31,507 nt of DNA, taken from contig JAYMSP010001494.1 in NCBI GenBank assembly GCA_036897095.1, positions 1-31,507 of the forward strand. Direction: 5' to 3'. Within the stretch, counting starts at the first letter, position 1. Each line of letters starts with the position of its first letter. This document shows positions 31,280 through 31,507 of the stretch, piece by piece. The position numbers and the translations under genes were made by a program. The notes under the pieces were generated by a model. The model had not been told where the DNA came from, searched no databases, and worked only from the letters and a program-made list of their open reading frames with translations. This stretch comes from Plantago elongata (lineage: Eukaryota > Streptophyta > Magnoliopsida > Lamiales > Plantaginaceae).

Positions 31280-31507
31280 TAGGGCTGTGCAACTGACGGA
31301 TACGGATCAATCCGCATCCGTTTGATCGGATAGTCCATCCGTTATCCAATCCATTCCGAGCGGATTGGATACGGATAAATTCGCCGGATAACGGATAAAT
31401 TCAGCGGATATCCGTATCCAGTAAATTTAAATAAAAAGAAAAGAAAAAGAGAAAGGGAAAGAAGAAGAAGTCTTCTTCACGCCTGCTCCAAAAAACACCT
31501 CTTCTCC
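31280..31507. mobile_element. start of a second hAT-like MITE, cut by the window end
   Basis: TAGGGCTGTGCAA at 31280 resembles the TAGGG-type terminus of plant hAT MITEs. It is followed by GGATACGGAT, CGGATTGGATACGGATAA and GCGGATATCCG, sub-terminal repeats in both orientations (31297-31420). The other end and any target duplication lie beyond 31507. Confidence 0.5.

Overview
The window is nuclear DNA from a flowering plant. It is AT-rich, its genes carry GT..AG introns, and it holds plant-specific families (family-1 UDP-glycosyltransferase, E6-like, P-class PPR, DUF679/DMP) separated by degenerate plant transposons. The protein style suggests a eudicot, perhaps an asterid such as a member of the Lamiales; that last step is an impression, not a measurement.

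Layout. (1) 1-3181 is a transposon nest: a degenerate CACTA (En/Spm-type) element on the minus strand with a broken transposase-linked ORF. It ends at 2250 inside the gag region of a minus-strand Copia element, of which the gag start, leader, primer-binding site and one LTR remain (2251-2980). Three copies of a 65-bp repeat follow. (2) 6158-7579 is an intact single-exon UDP-glycosyltransferase of the UGT73 type (+). (3) 7580-11231 is non-coding and holds a Stowaway-type MITE and a striking array with a ~31-bp period. (4) 11232-11963 is an E6-like secreted protein (-). (5) 12050-16500 is non-coding with three separate repeat regions, including a GC-rich block built almost wholly of short palindromes. 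(6) 16504-19390 is an eight-exon coiled-coil membrane protein of the At2g24420/At4g31340/EMB1353 kind (-), reconstructed here from splice sites. (7) 20887-23261 is a three-exon class B DnaJ/Hsp40 co-chaperone (+), divergent from gene 6. (8) 24064-24860 is a dead RNase H-type coding remnant. (9) 25399-26829 is a P-class PPR protein resembling At5g46100 (+), with a leader intron and several upstream ORFs. (10) 27589-28224 is a DUF679/DMP membrane protein (-), convergent with the PPR gene. (11) 30004-31246 is a non-autonomous, hAT-like element with long terminal inverted repeats that seems to carry the captured C-terminal tail of a receptor-like cytoplasmic kinase. (12) From 31280 a second hAT-like element starts and runs off the window.

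The six intact genes are unrelated housekeeping or specialised-metabolism genes; nothing suggests an operon or gene cluster. The most novel material is in the repeats: the kinase-tail-carrying element, the palindrome block at 15040-15625, the ~31-bp periodic array at 9740-10430, and the CACTA-in-Copia nest. Gene calls rest on recognisable motifs and splice logic read by eye; family and orthologue names are from memory and were not searched.
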